This document shows, piece after piece, positions 17,355-25,574 of a stretch of DNA of 40,995 nucleotides. The notes beneath the pieces were generated by a model. That model was not told the origin of the DNA and made no database searches. It was given only the letters and a program-made list of their open reading frames with translations. The position numbers were made by a program, and so were the translations under genes. This DNA is from DASVWZ01 sp036392935 (GTDB lineage Bacteria; Acidobacteriota; Terriglobia; Terriglobales; Acidobacteriaceae). The stretch is from NCBI GenBank assembly GCA_036392935.1, contig DASVWZ010000026.1, positions 1 through 40,995 on the forward strand, read 5' to 3'. How positions within the stretch are numbered: position 1 is the first letter of the stretch; each line of letters starts with the position of its first letter.

Positions 17355-19736
17355 TCATTGCAGTCGGGGATGCAACGTGGGAAACAGCAGAAGCGCCAAA
17401 ACATAAGCCGCCACCCCGCACAGCAAAGTCACGTTCAACCCATATTGGATGGCAACGACCATGGCGAGAACCGACCCCAGCACACTTGACCCGGCATTCA
17501 GCGCCCACGCCCACTCAATCGCGTTGTGGGATTGCTTGCCGGATGGTTGCCGCTCACTCAAAATGCGCAGTCCCGTGGGGAAAGGCATGCCCATCGCGAC
17601 TCCCAGTGGAATCAGCAAAACCGCGCTGACCGCCAGTTTTGCTGGAAATGGCAAGCCTACTAGCGCGCTGAGAAGACCCGGCAGAGCCACAACGTACAGC
17701 CCCAGAACGCCCGCCACAGATAGAAGAACAATTTTGATCTTTCCGGAATTGCCAAGCCAACGCCGCGAAACCAAACTCCCCGCGCCGCTCGAAAGCAGAA
17801 GCAAAAACACAACCACCGTCAGCGCATAAATCGGATGACCCAAAAACAACACGAAACGTTGAATAAAAGCAATCTCCACCAGAATGTAACCGAGCCCGAC
17901 CGCGACGAAATACAACAATTGCACGGGGCGCTGCGCCTGGCCACTCGCGAACATCAGAGGAACAATCAGGAATGCCAGTACCGCCAGCACAGAGATGACC
18001 AGCACCATCAGCAGAACCGCTACGCCCAGATTCACCTTCCAATCGATCCCCGAGATCAACCCTTCGTGATGCACGATTTGTGACAACTTTAGGGTGAAGA
18101 AGAAGAATGGGGCATCGTCATCAACCGGCGCGACGTTATACGGATAACGCCGCGCAAACCCATACGCGTCATTGCTCGCAATCAGCTGCGAAAAGGGATT
18201 CGCTTGCGGACTCGAAGGAAGATGTAACGCCGCCAGCGACGTATATTTCTTCAAATGTTCGGCAACCGCCTCTTCCTCTTCCGGGGTGAACGCGCTTTTC
18301 TTCGCCAGCACCACCACCGCGATGCCATCGGCGTTCAACGCCCCCTGCGACACCACCATGAAATTCCGCGACGGATCCGAAACTCCCAGCCGATGCAACG
18401 CCTCCATCGCAACTGATACCACGCGCAGCGCCTCGCGCGGCTGGCGAAACTCCCAACGCGTGATGGCAATCATCCCATCCGGCTTCAAATGCTCGAAATA
18501 TTCGCGAAAAGCATTCACCGTATAAAGATTGTTTTCGCTCAGCGCGAACGCACCCGCTGCCGTCGAAGCCCACGTATCCACCAGCGTCATCTGCACCACA
18601 TCGAAATTCTGCTGCGCATTCCGCACAAACGAACGCCCGTCGGTTACGTGCACGTGCACTTCGGGCCGATCATAAAGTCGGTACGAGTAATCCGCGTAAC
18701 GCCCGCGCATGATCGTGTCGGCGATAATAGGATTAATTTCAATGCAGGTGACGTTCGCGCTGCCATTCGCAACCGCGCGCAGAACGTCGACCCCACCTCC
18801 CGGGCCAATGATCGCGTAATCGCCATGCGGGCGAAGAACATTCGCCAACGCCGGCGGCGCGGCCATCAGATTCTTCTCCCAGCCCGAACCATGCCACTGA
18901 TTAAGGTCCGCATTCATGATGTAAGTGGACGCGTCCGCGTCGATGACAATGGCTTTACCTTGCCCCTGACGGTCCACTTCCACCCGCGAAATGGCATTCC
19001 AGCGCGCAAACTCCACCCATGACCGGTCGCGCAGCAATCCCTTGGCGTAGATAACGTCAATCCAGCGTCCTGAAAAATTCATGGCGATCAGAACCGCCAG
19101 CAACCCCGCCACCAACAACGCAAGTTTGCGGAGCCTCGTGGCTCCCGCCCAAATCGCCCCCGCCAGAACCGCAGTCAGCGCCGAGAAAAGCACCGCATTG
19201 GGGCCGCCAACGAAATTCAACAACGGCACCACCGCCAGGCAAGCCAGTGCGCCGCCAATTAAATCCGCACCATAAAGCCGAGGAATGTGCGCCGACTCCC
19301 GCGCAAACAAAACCGAAAACTCCAGCCCAGTCACAAAAAATGGAACGGCGGCGACCAGATAAATCGCCGTTAACCGCAGAAAGTTGCCGCCAGAAAGCTC
19401 AAGCGACACTGGCACGTGCAACACCACTTCCAGAGCAGCCGGAATTACAACGCCATTGGCTACACACAACGCACCAACCAGCCATCGCGTTTCGAATCGC
19501 GCCAGCCAGGTTCTTCCCAGATACGCGAACACTCCTCCGGATCCCAGCCCGAGCAGCGCAATCGAAATCGACAAGAACGCGAAGTGATAGAACAGCACCA
19601 CCGAAAAAATTCGTGTGAGGGCCAGTTCCAGCAGCAGGGCAGAAAAGCTGGCCAGCGCGATGCCGGCCATCAGGCCCGACGGAAATTCAGATTCTCGGCT
19701 GCTGATTTCAGACAGTGTCTCACTCGCGGCTGACAT
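17355..19736 (-). CDS. membrane-fused spermidine-synthase-like protein
   Basis: A 793-residue protein: an N-terminal multi-helix membrane part (residues 15-215, with LLLELALTRIFSVVLFYHFA), a central soluble spermidine-synthase-like Rossmann domain (about 240-540) and a C-terminal membrane part with six or so helices. In the soluble domain the SAM-type motif IIGPGGGVDVLRAVA, the acidic CIEINP and the VTDGRSFV stretch are seen, then VDTWASTAAGAFALSENN. Fusions of this kind are widespread in soil bacteria, but whether they make polyamines is untested. ATG 19736 was chosen over TTG 19802, where the added residues look non-conserved. It stands alone between two minus-strand genes. Confidence 0.85.
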   Translation of the reverse strand: MSAASETLSEISSRESEFPSGLMAGIALASFSALLLELALTRIFSVVLFYHFAFLSISIALLGLGSGGVFAYLGRTWLARFETRWLVGALCVANGVVIPAALEVVLHVPVSLELSGGNFLRLTAIYLVAAVPFFVTGLEFSVLFARESAHIPRLYGADLIGGALACLAVVPLLNFVGGPNAVLFSALTAVLAGAIWAGATRLRKLALLVAGLLAVLIAMNFSGRWIDVIYAKGLLRDRSWVEFARWNAISRVEVDRQGQGKAIVIDADASTYIMNADLNQWHGSGWEKNLMAAPPALANVLRPHGDYAIIGPGGGVDVLRAVANGSANVTCIEINPIIADTIMRGRYADYSYRLYDRPEVHVHVTDGRSFVRNAQQNFDVVQMTLVDTWASTAAGAFALSENNLYTVNAFREYFEHLKPDGMIAITRWEFRQPREALRVVSVAMEALHRLGVSDPSRNFMVVSQGALNADGIAVVVLAKKSAFTPEEEEAVAEHLKKYTSLAALHLPSSPQANPFSQLIASNDAYGFARRYPYNVAPVDDDAPFFFFTLKLSQIVHHEGLISGIDWKVNLGVAVLLMVLVISVLAVLAFLIVPLMFASGQAQRPVQLLYFVAVGLGYILVEIAFIQRFVLFLGHPIYALTVVVFLLLLSSGAGSLVSRRWLGNSGKIKIVLLSVAGVLGLYVVALPGLLSALVGLPFPAKLAVSAVLLIPLGVAMGMPFPTGLRILSERQPSGKQSHNAIEWAWALNAGSSVLGSVLAMVVAIQYGLNVTLLCGVAAYVLALLLFPTLHPRLQ

Positions 19737-19812
19737 AGCTCGGGAATGGGACAGTCTAACAGGAAATTTTGGGGCCGCACGATTGGCTGCCCCGGCACGC
19801 AATTAACCACAA

Positions 19813-20943
19813 CTACGGTTTCGCCGGACAACTGTAAGTCGGCACCGCAACCAGCCCGCCGAATGCGCGATCGTTATTGACGATCGAGTACGGCGAATTC
19901 CTCAGTTCGCTCAGCGTTTTATATCTTGTAGCGAAGGCCCCGACCGATTCCATTTTGTTCACTTCAGAAACGAACAACTGGCCCCCGCTCTCACTCGTTG
20001 CCAAGCCCAGAGCGTACGATCCCGGATCTCTCAAACCGTAAATGTGCGAAAAACTCAAATTGCCGGAGTTGCTGACCGCCAGCACCGATATCTGGTTCGA
20101 CTGATTGCCGGTCACATACAGCTTGTTCTGATCCGAACTCAAGAGCACATTGTTGGAGTTCTCGCCCTGCGTATCCGTAAAGTTGTCGATCTCGCTCAGC
20201 ACTCCGTTCGTCAGATTGAACACTTCCACTTGCGTGGTCGCGGCCGCATCGCCGAAGAAGATGTATTCGCTGTTGCAGTCAATGTCGATGCCTGCCGTCG
20301 CCCCTTGCGCTTCAAACGGACCCTGCTCGGTAATCTGGTTGGTCGAGTAGTTGATCTTGAACGCGTCCACCGGCCCCAGATAGCTCGCAATCAGGTGGCT
20401 ATTGTTCGGCGTGACCTTCAGGTCGACCGGCGAATAACTCAGCGCCACCGTGTTGAGAAAAGTCAACGAGCAGTTGGACGCGACCTTCATCACGCTGATA
20501 TTTTTGAACCGCGAATTCCCTGCGAACAGCAACTCGCCTTTTCCCTGCGCCAGGCTGATTCCCTCCGCTTGATCGCCGGATTCACCGTCGGAGAACGGTG
20601 ATCCTGAAACCGCCGTCAGATGGCCGTTTTGCACATTGATCTGGAACGCAGCGATCGTGCTGCTTCCATTGTTCGATACGAACAGGCACCAGTTCGCGCT
20701 GGTTTGCGCCGCCACAATCGCCTGCGATCCGTAATAACTGCCTTCGCCCGACCCGTTGCCGCCCGTCGAATAACTCTTCAACACCGAAATCGCACCGTAC
20801 TGATTCGTGCTGAGCGCAGTGGTACTGTTTCCGCTGGCGATGTTGTCGTTAGTGTAAAGATACTGCTGCGCAACCGCCGAAACACAAGCTGACACCACCC
20901 ATGCCGCCACAAGCAAATACAGCTTCCAGGAAAGTTTGTTCAT
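19813..20943 (-). CDS. exported beta-propeller (lactonase-fold) protein
   Basis: A 376-residue exported protein with a signal peptide (about 1-25, LYLLVAAWVVSACVSAVAQ) followed by repeated blades of the lactonase/YVTN type: FVSNNGSSTIAAFQINVQNGHLTAV, FAGNSRFKNISVMKV, YVTGNQSNQISVLAV and LFVSEVNK. It is similar in fold to 6-phosphogluconolactonase-like propellers, but the role is unknown and an enzymatic function should not be assumed. ATG 20943 has GGAACC just upstream; GTG 20955 is an alternative. Monocistronic. Confidence 0.8.
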   Translation of the reverse strand: MNKLSWKLYLLVAAWVVSACVSAVAQQYLYTNDNIASGNSTTALSTNQYGAISVLKSYSTGGNGSGEGSYYGSQAIVAAQTSANWCLFVSNNGSSTIAAFQINVQNGHLTAVSGSPFSDGESGDQAEGISLAQGKGELLFAGNSRFKNISVMKVASNCSLTFLNTVALSYSPVDLKVTPNNSHLIASYLGPVDAFKINYSTNQITEQGPFEAQGATAGIDIDCNSEYIFFGDAAATTQVEVFNLTNGVLSEIDNFTDTQGENSNNVLLSSDQNKLYVTGNQSNQISVLAVSNSGNLSFSHIYGLRDPGSYALGLATSESGGQLFVSEVNKMESVGAFATRYKTLSELRNSPYSIVNNDRAFGGLVAVPTYSCPAKP

Positions 20944-21205
20944 GGTTCCAATCACTCCGCGGCGTGACCCACGTCGCTCTCAACCTCGTGTTTGCAGAAA
21001 TTCGCCTTCGACCGGCAGTTCCGGCCCATCAGGATTGGAGGGAGGTTTTTCTTGGCGCCACATGCCAACCCGGCGCCCCTTACCACAGGTTAGAACCTAG
21101 AACACGCGCAATCGCCTGTCAATGGCCCAATCTGGCGAAATTCGGGCAAATCAAAGCGAGGATTTACGCGAATCCGGCCACTGTCCAAAAACCCTTCAGA
21201 AACTG

Positions 21206-21233
21206 AAAAAGGCGGCCTTTGCAGGCCGCCTTT
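21206..21233 (-). terminator. intrinsic terminator of the cold-shock gene
   Basis: On the minus strand, GGCGGCC, a 6-base loop and GGCCGCC (21211-21217 with 21224-21230) are followed by a five-T run. It lies 26 bases past the csp stop codon. Confidence 0.9.
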
Positions 21234-21258
21234 ATCGAATTTTCCTTCAGCTCAGTGG

Positions 21259-21459
21259 TTAGACACCCTTGACGTTTTCCGCTTGCCACCCTTTCGGGCC
21301 CTTGACTACGTCAAACTGGACTTGCTGACCTTCCTGCAGGCTGCGGAATCCGTTTGCCTGAATCGCCGAGAAGTGCACAAACACGTCCTCGCCGTTCTGG
21401 CGACTGATAAAACCATACCCCTTCGCGTCGTTAAACCACTTTACTGTTCCTGTTTCCAT
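21259..21459 (-). CDS. cspA: CspA-family cold-shock protein
   Basis: A 66-residue single OB-fold RNA/DNA-binding protein. Both nucleic-acid motifs are present: RNP1 as KGYGFISR and RNP2 as DVFVHFSAI, within the standard frame TGTVKWFNDAKGYGF. It likely acts as an RNA chaperone in the cytosol. A TATAAT at 21586-21591 would give a leader of about 120 bases, as is common for cspA-type mRNAs controlled by leader structure. A strong terminator follows the gene. The symbol cspA names the family; the paralogue is not determined. Confidence 0.95.
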   Translation of the reverse strand: METGTVKWFNDAKGYGFISRQNGEDVFVHFSAIQANGFRSLQEGQQVQFDVVKGPKGWQAENVKGV

Positions 21460-21585
21460 GGTGATGCTTTTGTTCCTTTTTCTTTAGATGTGCGCTGAAG
21501 TTCTCGCCGGACTTCTGCAGGCAGGTCACGCTGGGTTAAGCAGATGCTGCGTAATGCAAAAACCGCAAAGATCAAACGCAACAGC

Positions 21586-21591
21586 ATTATA
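21586..21591 (-). promoter_or_regulatory. probable -10 box and long leader of csp
   Basis: A perfect TATAAT on the minus strand lies about 127 bases upstream of the csp start; the -35 is weak. The leader between (21460-21580) is non-coding and could fold, as in other cold-shock mRNAs. Confidence 0.45.
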
Positions 21592-21743
21592 GCCCACCAT
21601 TTGTAAAGAAATCTATGATTATTTTGGCGTGGTGATCGTAAGTAACTGATTCTCGGTTGTTTAGCCGGGGTCGCCCCACCCCAGTCGAAGCTAACTTATT
21701 CAAACATAAAGGCTCTAGATTTGGGCAGCGGTGCGGTTTGGTC

Positions 21744-21822
21744 GTCATCCTTGAGCGAGCGCTCGTTGCGAAGTGAAGGACCTGGGCGAGCCGCGCCATA
21801 TTTCGCCGTTTTTTTGCGAAAT
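21744..21822. repeat. GTCATCC...GAAGGACC dispersed-type repeat in a 560-bp gap
   Basis: The gap 21460-22023 holds no supported gene. Inside it, GTCATCCTTGAGCGAGCG followed by TGCGAAGTGAAGGACCTGGG looks like a degenerate copy of an intergenic repeat that is common in many bacterial genomes (GTCATCCTGAGC...GAAGGACCT). A hairpin ATTTCGC/GCGAAAT (21800-21806 with 21816-21822) follows. Open frames across it read only as repeat translations. Confidence 0.5.
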
Positions 21823-22023
21823 AATAACGCCGCGTATGGCTCACAACCTTGCTTAAACTGCACCACTGCCTCAATCCCCACGAAGGCAAAATTGCGAACA
21901 CGTGATCTTCTTCGCCACCCGCTATCTCAACCGGACATATCATGTGCTACCGACAGACAGCGGCGGGCCGTTTGACAAACACTACATCCGCCCCTATGCT
22001 GCTCGCGAAGCGGTAAGCCCCCT

Positions 22024-22509
22024 ATGTTTGTTGCCTTCAGGGCGATCACATTCTCCACGCTTTTCGTCGCCCTTCTTCTTGTCTATCTTCCAGCGCGCGT
22101 TCTGGCGCGCTCTGGGATAACCCGCCCCGAATCCTTCGGCAGCGCTCAGGTCGTCGGAATCATCGTAACTGCGCTGGGCACGGCAATTGCGTTATGGTGC
22201 ATTGTGACCTTCATTTCGATCGGCAAAGGCACGCCCGCGCCCTTTGACCCGCCGCGCCGTCTCGTCGTTCGTGGGCCCTACCAGTTCGTGCGGAATCCCA
22301 TGTATATCGGTGCTGTAGTTGCCTTGTCTGGCGCAGCCTTGTTTTACCGATCCATCGCTCTCTTGCTCTACGGAGTCGGGTTCCTGGCCATTTCGCATGT
22401 TTTTGTGGTTCTGTACGAGGAACCCGCGCTGCAGCGGACATTCGGAAACGATTATGACGACTACCGCCGCCACGTCCACCGATGGTGGCCGCGTCTGCAC
22501 CTCAGTTGA
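22024..22509 (+). CDS. isoprenylcysteine carboxylmethyltransferase-like membrane methyltransferase
   Basis: A 161-residue membrane protein with about four helices (6-28, 42-66, 93-110, 113-132). The ICMT/PEMT signature is clear: GPYQFVRNPMYIG, then a C-terminal EEPALQRTFGNDYDDYRRHVHRWWP, which in the family forms the SAM-binding pocket. Bacterial members methylate unknown small molecules, lipids or peptides. It starts at ATG 22024; the ribosome-binding site is poor. It stands alone upstream of efp. Confidence 0.88.
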   Translation: MFVAFRAITFSTLFVALLLVYLPARVLARSGITRPESFGSAQVVGIIVTALGTAIALWCIVTFISIGKGTPAPFDPPRRLVVRGPYQFVRNPMYIGAVVALSGAALFYRSIALLLYGVGFLAISHVFVVLYEEPALQRTFGNDYDDYRRHVHRWWPRLHLS

Positions 22510-22664
22510 CAGGCTGCGGATCAACCTGTGCTCATCGCTCAAGCCTGCCTTCCCACAAACCGCCGTTCTCCGGTAAACTAGATTTTTGGGCCTAGTGTGC
22601 GGCACGCATATGCTCTGCCTGCTTCCGCCGCCGACCAGCAATCCTTAAGGAGATTTACTGAGTT

Positions 22665-23225
22665 ATGTCGATTCCTGCCACCCAGCTTCGGCCGGGCATG
22701 ATCATCAAGCACAACAATGACCTGCATTCCGTCTTCAGCGTCGAGCACCGTACTCCCGGCAACCTGCGCGCCTTCATTCAGGCCAAGCTGCGCAATCTCC
22801 GCACCGGAGCCATGTTCGAGCACCGCTTCCGCTCACCCGACCCCATCGACAAAATCACCGTCGACGAAATCGAGATGGAATATCTCTACAATGACGGCGA
22901 CAGCTACTACTTCATGGACACCACCAATTACGAGCAGACCCATCTGACCCGCGAGATCCTTGGAGGCGCCGTCGATTACCTTATTCCCAATCTGCAGATC
23001 CGAGTCGAATTCTTCGACGGTAAAGCCGTCGGCATCGAACTGCCGCAAACGGTCACGTTGACCGTGGTCGAAACCGAGCCCGGCCTGAAGAGCGCGACCG
23101 CTTCCAGCGTCACCAAGCCGGCCAAAACCGACACCGGACTCGTCGTCCAGGTTCCGCCTTTTATCAATGAAGGCGAAAAAATCAAGGTCGACACCGCCGA
23201 AGGCGTCTATCTGTCTCGCGCCTAG
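22665..23225 (+). CDS. efp: elongation factor P, asparagine at the loop tip
   Basis: Relieves ribosome stalling at polyproline. Three domains are visible: a KOW-like N-terminal domain (1-65), an OB domain II (66-128) and an OB domain III with VTLTVVETEPGLK and IKVDTAEGVYLSR. In the domain I loop that reaches the peptidyl-transferase centre the sequence is RTPGNLRAF, so N33 occupies the place of E. coli Lys34 or the arginine of EarP-type proteins. None of the known lysine or arginine modification systems would apply directly. An AAGGAG ribosome-binding site lies before ATG 22665. Length 186 is standard. Confidence 0.95.
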   Translation: MSIPATQLRPGMIIKHNNDLHSVFSVEHRTPGNLRAFIQAKLRNLRTGAMFEHRFRSPDPIDKITVDEIEMEYLYNDGDSYYFMDTTNYEQTHLTREILGGAVDYLIPNLQIRVEFFDGKAVGIELPQTVTLTVVETEPGLKSATASSVTKPAKTDTGLVVQVPPFINEGEKIKVDTAEGVYLSRA

Positions 23226-23250
23226 GCGCTCGAATGCAAAAGTAAGAAGG

Positions 23251-23303
23251 CAGAATGCAGAAGTAAAACCGCGGAGCGGTCGCGTCTTTGCTTCTGCATT
23301 CTG
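23251..23303. repeat. perfect 13-bp inverted repeat with nested hairpin
   Basis: CAGAATGCAGAAG (23251-23263) is exactly mirrored by CTTCTGCATTCTG (23291-23303). The interval contains a second hairpin, ACCGC-GGA-GCGGT (23268-23280). The arms belong to the TTCTGCATTC repeat family seen elsewhere in this window. It could act as a bidirectional terminator or RNA-processing site between efp and acyP. Confidence 0.75.
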
Positions 23304-23335
23304 ACTTCTAACTTCTGACTTTTTCTGGGCAGCTT

Positions 23336-23629
23336 ATGACCACAACCCAGCAAATCGCTCGCCGCTTCATCGTCCGCGGACGCGTGCAGGGCGTCGGCTT
23401 CCGCTGGTTCGTCGAACGCGAAGCCCACACTCTCGGCGTCTCCGGCTGGGTGCGCAACAACTCCGATAGCAGCGTCGAAGTGCTGGCCATGGGCACGCCC
23501 GATCAGCTTGCCGGCCTGCGATCCCGCCTTCGCGAAGGTCCCCGCGCCGCGCGCGTCGATGATGTGCAAGAATCTGAAGCGGACCCGATTTCCGGTTTGA
23601 CCACTTTTCGCATCGAAGGAGCCTGGTAG
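23336..23629 (+). CDS. acyP: acylphosphatase
   Basis: A 97-residue enzyme that hydrolyses acyl phosphates. Both family signatures are complete: GRVQGVGFRWFVEREA with the phosphate-binding Arg, and GWVRNNSDSSVEVLAMG with the catalytic Asn. The ATG is preceded by GGGCAGCTT. Its stop codon touches the start of apt, so the two are translated from one mRNA. Confidence 0.95.
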   Translation: MTTTQQIARRFIVRGRVQGVGFRWFVEREAHTLGVSGWVRNNSDSSVEVLAMGTPDQLAGLRSRLREGPRAARVDDVQESEADPISGLTTFRIEGAW

Positions 23630-24187
23630 ATGGCCAAAGCAGCCGCAGCCAATCAGAAGATCAATTGCGAGCCTTTAAAGCAGCTCATCCGCGAAGTGCC
23701 CGACTTCCCGAAGAAGGGAATTCTTTTCTACGACATCACCACGCTCCTCAAAGACAAGCGCGGCCTCGCCACTCTCATCGACGCGCTTGCCGAGCACTTC
23801 ATCGATAAAGAAATCGATCTCGTTCTCGGCATGGAAGCCCGCGGGTTTATCTTCGGACCAGCTTTGGCCTATCGCCTGAACGCCGGCTTCGTCCCCGTCC
23901 GCAAACCCGGCAAATTGCCCGCCGCAACCGAAAAATACGACTACGCCCTCGAGTACGGCACCAACACGCTCGAAATCCACAAAGACGCCATCGAGCGCGG
24001 CCAGCGCGTAATCATCGTCGACGATCTGCTTGCCACCGGTGGCACCGCCGAAGCCACCGCCAAGCTGGCTTCCTCACTCGGCGCCAACATCGTCGGCATG
24101 GGTTTTGTAGTGGAATTGGACTTCCTGAACCCGCGCGCCAAGCTCAAAGACTACGACATCTTCTCGCTCTTGCACTACGACAAATAA
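23630..24187 (+). CDS. apt: adenine phosphoribosyltransferase
   Basis: Salvages adenine: adenine plus PRPP gives AMP and PPi. Seen: IREVPDFPKKGILFYDITTL, the flexible-loop segment EARGFIFGPALAY, RKPGKLP and YALEYG, and the PRPP-binding motif VIIVDDLLATGGTAEA. 185 residues is slightly long because of about 10 extra N-terminal residues (MAKAAAANQK). Directly abuts acyP; a strong hairpin follows the stop. Confidence 0.96.
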   Translation: MAKAAAANQKINCEPLKQLIREVPDFPKKGILFYDITTLLKDKRGLATLIDALAEHFIDKEIDLVLGMEARGFIFGPALAYRLNAGFVPVRKPGKLPAATEKYDYALEYGTNTLEIHKDAIERGQRVIIVDDLLATGGTAEATAKLASSLGANIVGMGFVVELDFLNPRAKLKDYDIFSLLHYDK

Positions 24188-24201
24188 AATTTGCTTGTGT
24201 C

Positions 24202-24228
24202 GGTCGGACACTCCTGTCCGACCTCTTT
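24202..24228 (+). terminator. hairpin terminator after apt
   Basis: GGTCGGACA, loop CTCC and TGTCCGACC (24202-24223) form a perfect 9-bp stem 15 bases past the apt stop, followed by TCTTTGG. The T-run is short, so it may instead be a dispersed palindromic element. Confidence 0.6.
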
Positions 24229-24255
24229 GGTTTTGAGCACGCGTGTCGCGGACTT

Positions 24256-24676
24256 CTAGTCGAGAAGCTCAACTCCCGCCTTCACACAGGCCGCGCCGAG
24301 TTCGCGATTGAGCGTGGCCAGAGGCAACCCGTGCATCCGGGCGGTCTCCAGATAAACCGCGTCATAGGCCGACAAGCGAAAGTTTCTCGCCGTGGCTAGG
24401 GTCGCGCGAACGCTGAAGAATGTAGAATCCGTTTCAATCGGCTTAGTCAGAAGATCATTCAGTCGGGCTAAGCACTCGTCCAGCTCTGCTTCATTGATGA
24501 TGTGTCGCCGCTCGGCCACGCCGAAGCTATTCGCCATTTCAAGATGCCAGAGGGCAGGCACAATGGCCCGGCCATCGTTTGCCAGAATTGTCTCCACCTT
24601 CGCGGCTTCCGCCGGGACAGGATTATCAAATGAACCATGCGAGTGCGACTGAAGCGTCCAGAACAAAACGCTTCAC
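24256..24676 (-). pseudogene. vapC: PIN-domain (VapC-type) toxin, frameshifted
   Basis: The toxin should start at GTG 24676, overlapping the antitoxin stop by 4 bases, and it reads MKRFVLDASVALAWFI before a TGA at 24626-24628. The frame one base away continues as DNPVPAEAAKVETILAND to the natural end at 24256. Removing one T from the TTT at 24628-24630 restores AWFIDNPVP and a normal protein of about 139 residues. The later PIN residues are present (E in LWHLEMANS, D in SAYDAVYLE), but the last acidic position is Asn (ATLNREL). PIN toxins are site-specific RNases. As it stands the toxin is probably dead; a sequencing error in the T run is the other explanation. Confidence 0.8.
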
Positions 24677-24909
24677 ATCCGTCCTTCTTCAATCAGATCT
24701 TTGCTGCGAAAACCCTTGGGAAGCCTTACGGACTTGCGAATCTGCGCGATGGCCTTAAATACGGCCTTTACGTCAACCTCAGCTGGGGCAGGAATCACCA
24801 GGGCGGCAAGTTTTCCCCTGCGCGTTATTCCAATTCGCTCGCCTTCGGAGGCGCGTTCTACGATCTCAGAAAGTTTTTGCTTCGCTTCGAATAATCCAAT
24901 GGTCTGCAT
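24673..24909 (-). CDS. Phd/YefM-type antitoxin
   Basis: A 78-residue antitoxin: the N-terminal DNA-binding fold IGLFEAKQKLSEIVERASEGERIGITRRGKLAALVI is the Phd/YefM pattern, and the C-terminal part (RLPKGFRSKDLIEEGRM) would wrap the toxin. The gene overlaps the toxin start by 4 bases. It is preceded by a near-perfect inverted repeat that probably serves as its own operator. ATG 24909 has AGGTG 8 bases upstream. This antitoxin looks intact although its toxin is frameshifted. Confidence 0.88.
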   Translation of the reverse strand: MQTIGLFEAKQKLSEIVERASEGERIGITRRGKLAALVIPAPAEVDVKAVFKAIAQIRKSVRLPKGFRSKDLIEEGRM

Positions 24910-24912
24910 CTT

Positions 24913-24943
24913 GAATCACCTAGATGGTTATTCTAGATGATTC
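24913..24943 (-). promoter_or_regulatory. operator of the Phd/VapC module
   Basis: GAATCACCTAGA (24913-24924) and TCTAGATGATTC (24932-24943) form a 12-bp inverted repeat with one mismatch and a 7-base spacer, starting 4 bases from the antitoxin ATG. Type II antitoxins usually bind such sites to repress their own operon. Confidence 0.6.
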
Positions 24944-24960
24944 AGAAGGCAGCGTCAACC

Positions 24961-25518
24961 CTACGCCGCCGCCGCGAAATACCGCTCTTCCAGCAAATGC
25001 CGATGATGCAACTCATGCCCCGCAATGATGTACGCCAACGCCCGCACCGTAACTACATGCCCATTCGCGTCGCCGCGCCGGTTCCACGCCGCTTCATCGA
25101 GATTCCGAAACAGCGAAATCGTCGCTCGCCGCACCGCAATATATTCCTCGATCAAATCTTCCATGCGCCGGTGCCCCCAAGGAGCATTCTCCGCCCACGC
25201 ATTTTCATCGAATCCCGGCAGCGCCGTCTGGTCTCCGCGCGAAATCGTCAGCGCCCGATATGCGAACACGCGTTCCACGTCGCAAATATGCCCCACCACC
25301 TCCCGCACCGACCACTTGCCAGGGGCGTAACGGAAATCGCCATCTGCCTCGCTGCGGCTGCTCAAGAGAAGCAACATCTGCCGCCGCTGTTGATCAAGAA
25401 TCGCCAGAACATCATCGTCCTCAAGCTTTGCGATGTACTTCTCATAATGCGGCGCGTAATCCCCCGCTTGCGGACGCCCGATCATCGTATTCCGCGGGCT
25501 GGTCACTGCTTCACTCAT
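24961..25518 (-). CDS. DinB-family protein
   Basis: A 185-residue four-helix-bundle protein of the DinB/YfiT superfamily. The metal-binding histidine pattern is seen: H in VVGHICDVERVFAYRA and the pair in AGHELHHRHLLEERY. Members are metal-dependent, often thiol-linked transferases or of unknown role. The N-terminal 60 residues (YAPHYEKYIAKLEDDDVLAIL) are typical. The start ATG 25518 has a GAGG motif nearby. It lies downstream of purE on the same strand with a 56-base gap. Confidence 0.88.
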   Translation of the reverse strand: MSEAVTSPRNTMIGRPQAGDYAPHYEKYIAKLEDDDVLAILDQQRRQMLLLLSSRSEADGDFRYAPGKWSVREVVGHICDVERVFAYRALTISRGDQTALPGFDENAWAENAPWGHRRMEDLIEEYIAVRRATISLFRNLDEAAWNRRGDANGHVVTVRALAYIIAGHELHHRHLLEERYFAAAA

Positions 25519-25574
25519 ACTTGCCTCCTCACAATTCTATTGAGGATATCCTAATTCGAAGCGAAACACTGCGC

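Noticed and set aside
21587..21943. Open frames in the gap upstream of csp
   Set aside because: They translate a dispersed repeat and a hairpin; no conserved protein pattern.
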